DNA from: Oceanobacillus profundus
GTDB taxonomy: Bacteria > Bacillota > Bacilli > Bacillales > Amphibacillaceae
Direction: 5' to 3'
Length of the DNA stretch: 64,000 bases
NCBI RefSeq assembly: GCF_003515705.1
Contig: NZ_QWEH01000013.1
Coordinates: forward strand, 62,001-126,000
Below are positions 63,295 to 64,000 of this stretch, piece by piece (positions within the stretch are counted from its first letter, which is position 1; each line of letters opens with the position of its first letter). Position numbers and translations under genes: made by a program. The notes beneath the pieces are model-generated. The model was not told the DNA's origin and did no database searches. It saw only the letters and a program-made list of their open reading frames with translations.

Positions 63295-63471
63295 TTATTC
63301 ATGAGAGGCAGGAATAACCTCCCAATATACCTCATCGAAACTAATGTCATTTAACTTATTTTTCATCTTATTAGCATCTTCAAGCGTATCAAATAGTTTC
63401 ACGGTATTTGTGCCGGAATGACAAAGTACTTTGGGAGGCTTTGTCCCTTCTGATATTAGCTTATACTGCAT
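63295..63471 (-). CDS. Small protein of unknown function (58 residues)
   Basis: Begins MQYKLISEGTKPPKVLCHSG and ends DEVYWEVIPASHE. A very good AAAAGGAGGTGAATTTATCCC-type site (given here in parts: AAAAGGAGGTGA) precedes ATG 63471. Soluble, mixed alpha/beta, no known motif. Its start overlaps the end of the upstream 60-residue gene by 11 nt, so the two form an operon. Confidence 0.65.
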   Translation of the reverse strand: MQYKLISEGTKPPKVLCHSGTNTVKLFDTLEDANKMKNKLNDISFDEVYWEVIPASHE

Positions 63472-63643
63472 GGGATAAATTCACCTCCTTTTCCATATAG
63501 GATTGTACTTTCAGTTTATTGTGAACTCTATATGGGTATATGATTTGATTGGAACCCTTCACTTTTTTCCACATATTAGAGTCATTCGACATCATCATGT
63601 TTGAGCTTGTATATTTTTTACACCCTTGATTGTAGATTTCCAT
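63461..63643 (-). CDS. Small protein of unknown function (60 residues)
   Basis: Begins MEIYNQGCKKYTSSNMMMSN; hydrophilic, rich in Asn, Lys and Met. AAAGGAGATAGTAA precedes ATG 63643. No family recognised. First of the two overlapping small genes. Confidence 0.55.
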   Translation of the reverse strand: MEIYNQGCKKYTSSNMMMSNDSNMWKKVKGSNQIIYPYRVHNKLKVQSYMEKEVNLSHAV

Positions 63644-63695
63644 TTACTATCTCCTTTCATAACTTAGCAGGTTCACTGAGATCACCACGATTTTG

Positions 63696-64000
63696 TTAAT
63701 CTCTTTTTTGATTTTCTACCGTCTTTTCTTGCGGCTTCGTCCTACCTTGTTCGCTGTTCCGATTTCCTTCAGTCTCGTCCGGATCATCCGGATTTGTATG
63801 GTCGCCACGCTCACGTTGGTCTCTGTCCCGGTTTTCCATCGTCTCTTCTTGGGCCTGCGTGTAACCTTGGCCCTCCTCATGATTTTCATGAGTCTTTTCC
63901 TCTATATCTGTGTTTTCTTCTGATTTTTTCATGTAGTCAGACCGTTCACCATGCCAAATCAAATCAAAAATTGCTCGGCCATTTGTAGGCTGTCCATCAG
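63696..64000 (-). CDS. C-terminal part of an unidentified protein with a charged repetitive tail
   Basis: The frame is open to the right edge: DGQPTNGRAIFDLIWHGE is the first part seen, followed by RSDYMKKSEEN and about 75 residues almost wholly of Glu, Asp, Arg, Asn, Gln, Thr. Within the tail TQAQEETMENRDRD and TKPQEKTVENQKRD are copies of one motif, also similar in DNA. The real start lies outside the window. The visible ordered part is too short to name a family. Confidence 0.6.
   Translation of the reverse strand, partial: DGQPTNGRAIFDLIWHGERSDYMKKSEENTDIEEKTHENHEEGQGYTQAQEETMENRDRDQRERGDHTNPDDPDETEGNRNSEQGRTKPQEKTVENQKRD

Overview
The window comes from a low-GC Gram-positive bacterium of the Bacillaceae, most like Oceanobacillus, Virgibacillus, Ornithinibacillus and relatives. 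This rests on AT-rich codon use, strong GGAGG ribosome sites with some TTG/GTG starts, a Bacillus-type Fnr with C-terminal cysteines, B. subtilis-like families (YkuK, YbdM, SirBC, NasF, MoeB) and intergenic repeats of a kind I recall from Bacillaceae. No rRNA, tRNA, CRISPR array or intact insertion sequence was seen. All boxes, spacings and start choices were read by hand, and family names rest on recognition of motifs, not on a search.

1-25 kb is an anaerobic and microaerobic respiration island. A minus-strand unit runs narGHJI, a small haem-like membrane protein, a TPR protein, moaA-moeB-moeA-moaE-moaD and mobB. It makes nitrate reductase together with most of its molybdenum cofactor pathway. 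Around it lie mobA, fnr, a narK fused to a PAS domain, a radical SAM/SPASM gene, a CuA lipoprotein with a DUF2249 protein, a second Crp/Fnr regulator without cysteines, and a ba3-type oxidase (cbaD-cbaB-cbaA) followed by SCO and a membrane protein. Seven promoters share one layout: a TGTGA-N6-TCACA-like box centred about 41-42 bp upstream of the start predicted from a -10 hexamer.

25-40 kb holds household genes (GNAT, DinB-like, DUF3298, DUF4317, CBS pair), a YbdM-like kinase meeting a tiny Arg/Ser/Tyr-rich protein tail to tail, and a six-gene nitrite reductase/sirohaem operon (nirB-nirD-nasF-sirB-sirC-nirC) whose promoter carries two perfect Rex-type operators. An alpha/beta hydrolase, a YkuK-like protein and UvsE follow.

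40-47 kb carries two ABC-2 export modules with a lipoprotein between them.

47-64 kb is an envelope region with a poly-gamma-glutamate theme: pgsB, pgsC, a 57-residue membrane protein where pgsA would be expected, a CapD-like gamma-glutamyltransferase, a secreted protein with three near-identical 98-residue repeats, a secreted protein of six NlpC/P60-like domains of which only one keeps its catalytic residues, an M20 peptidase next to an ATP-grasp ligase, a decayed stretch with two broken genes, a three-domain RidA protein, a secreted YjqB-type poly-gamma-glutamate hydrolase with a hairpin over its start, and small unknown genes up to the edge.
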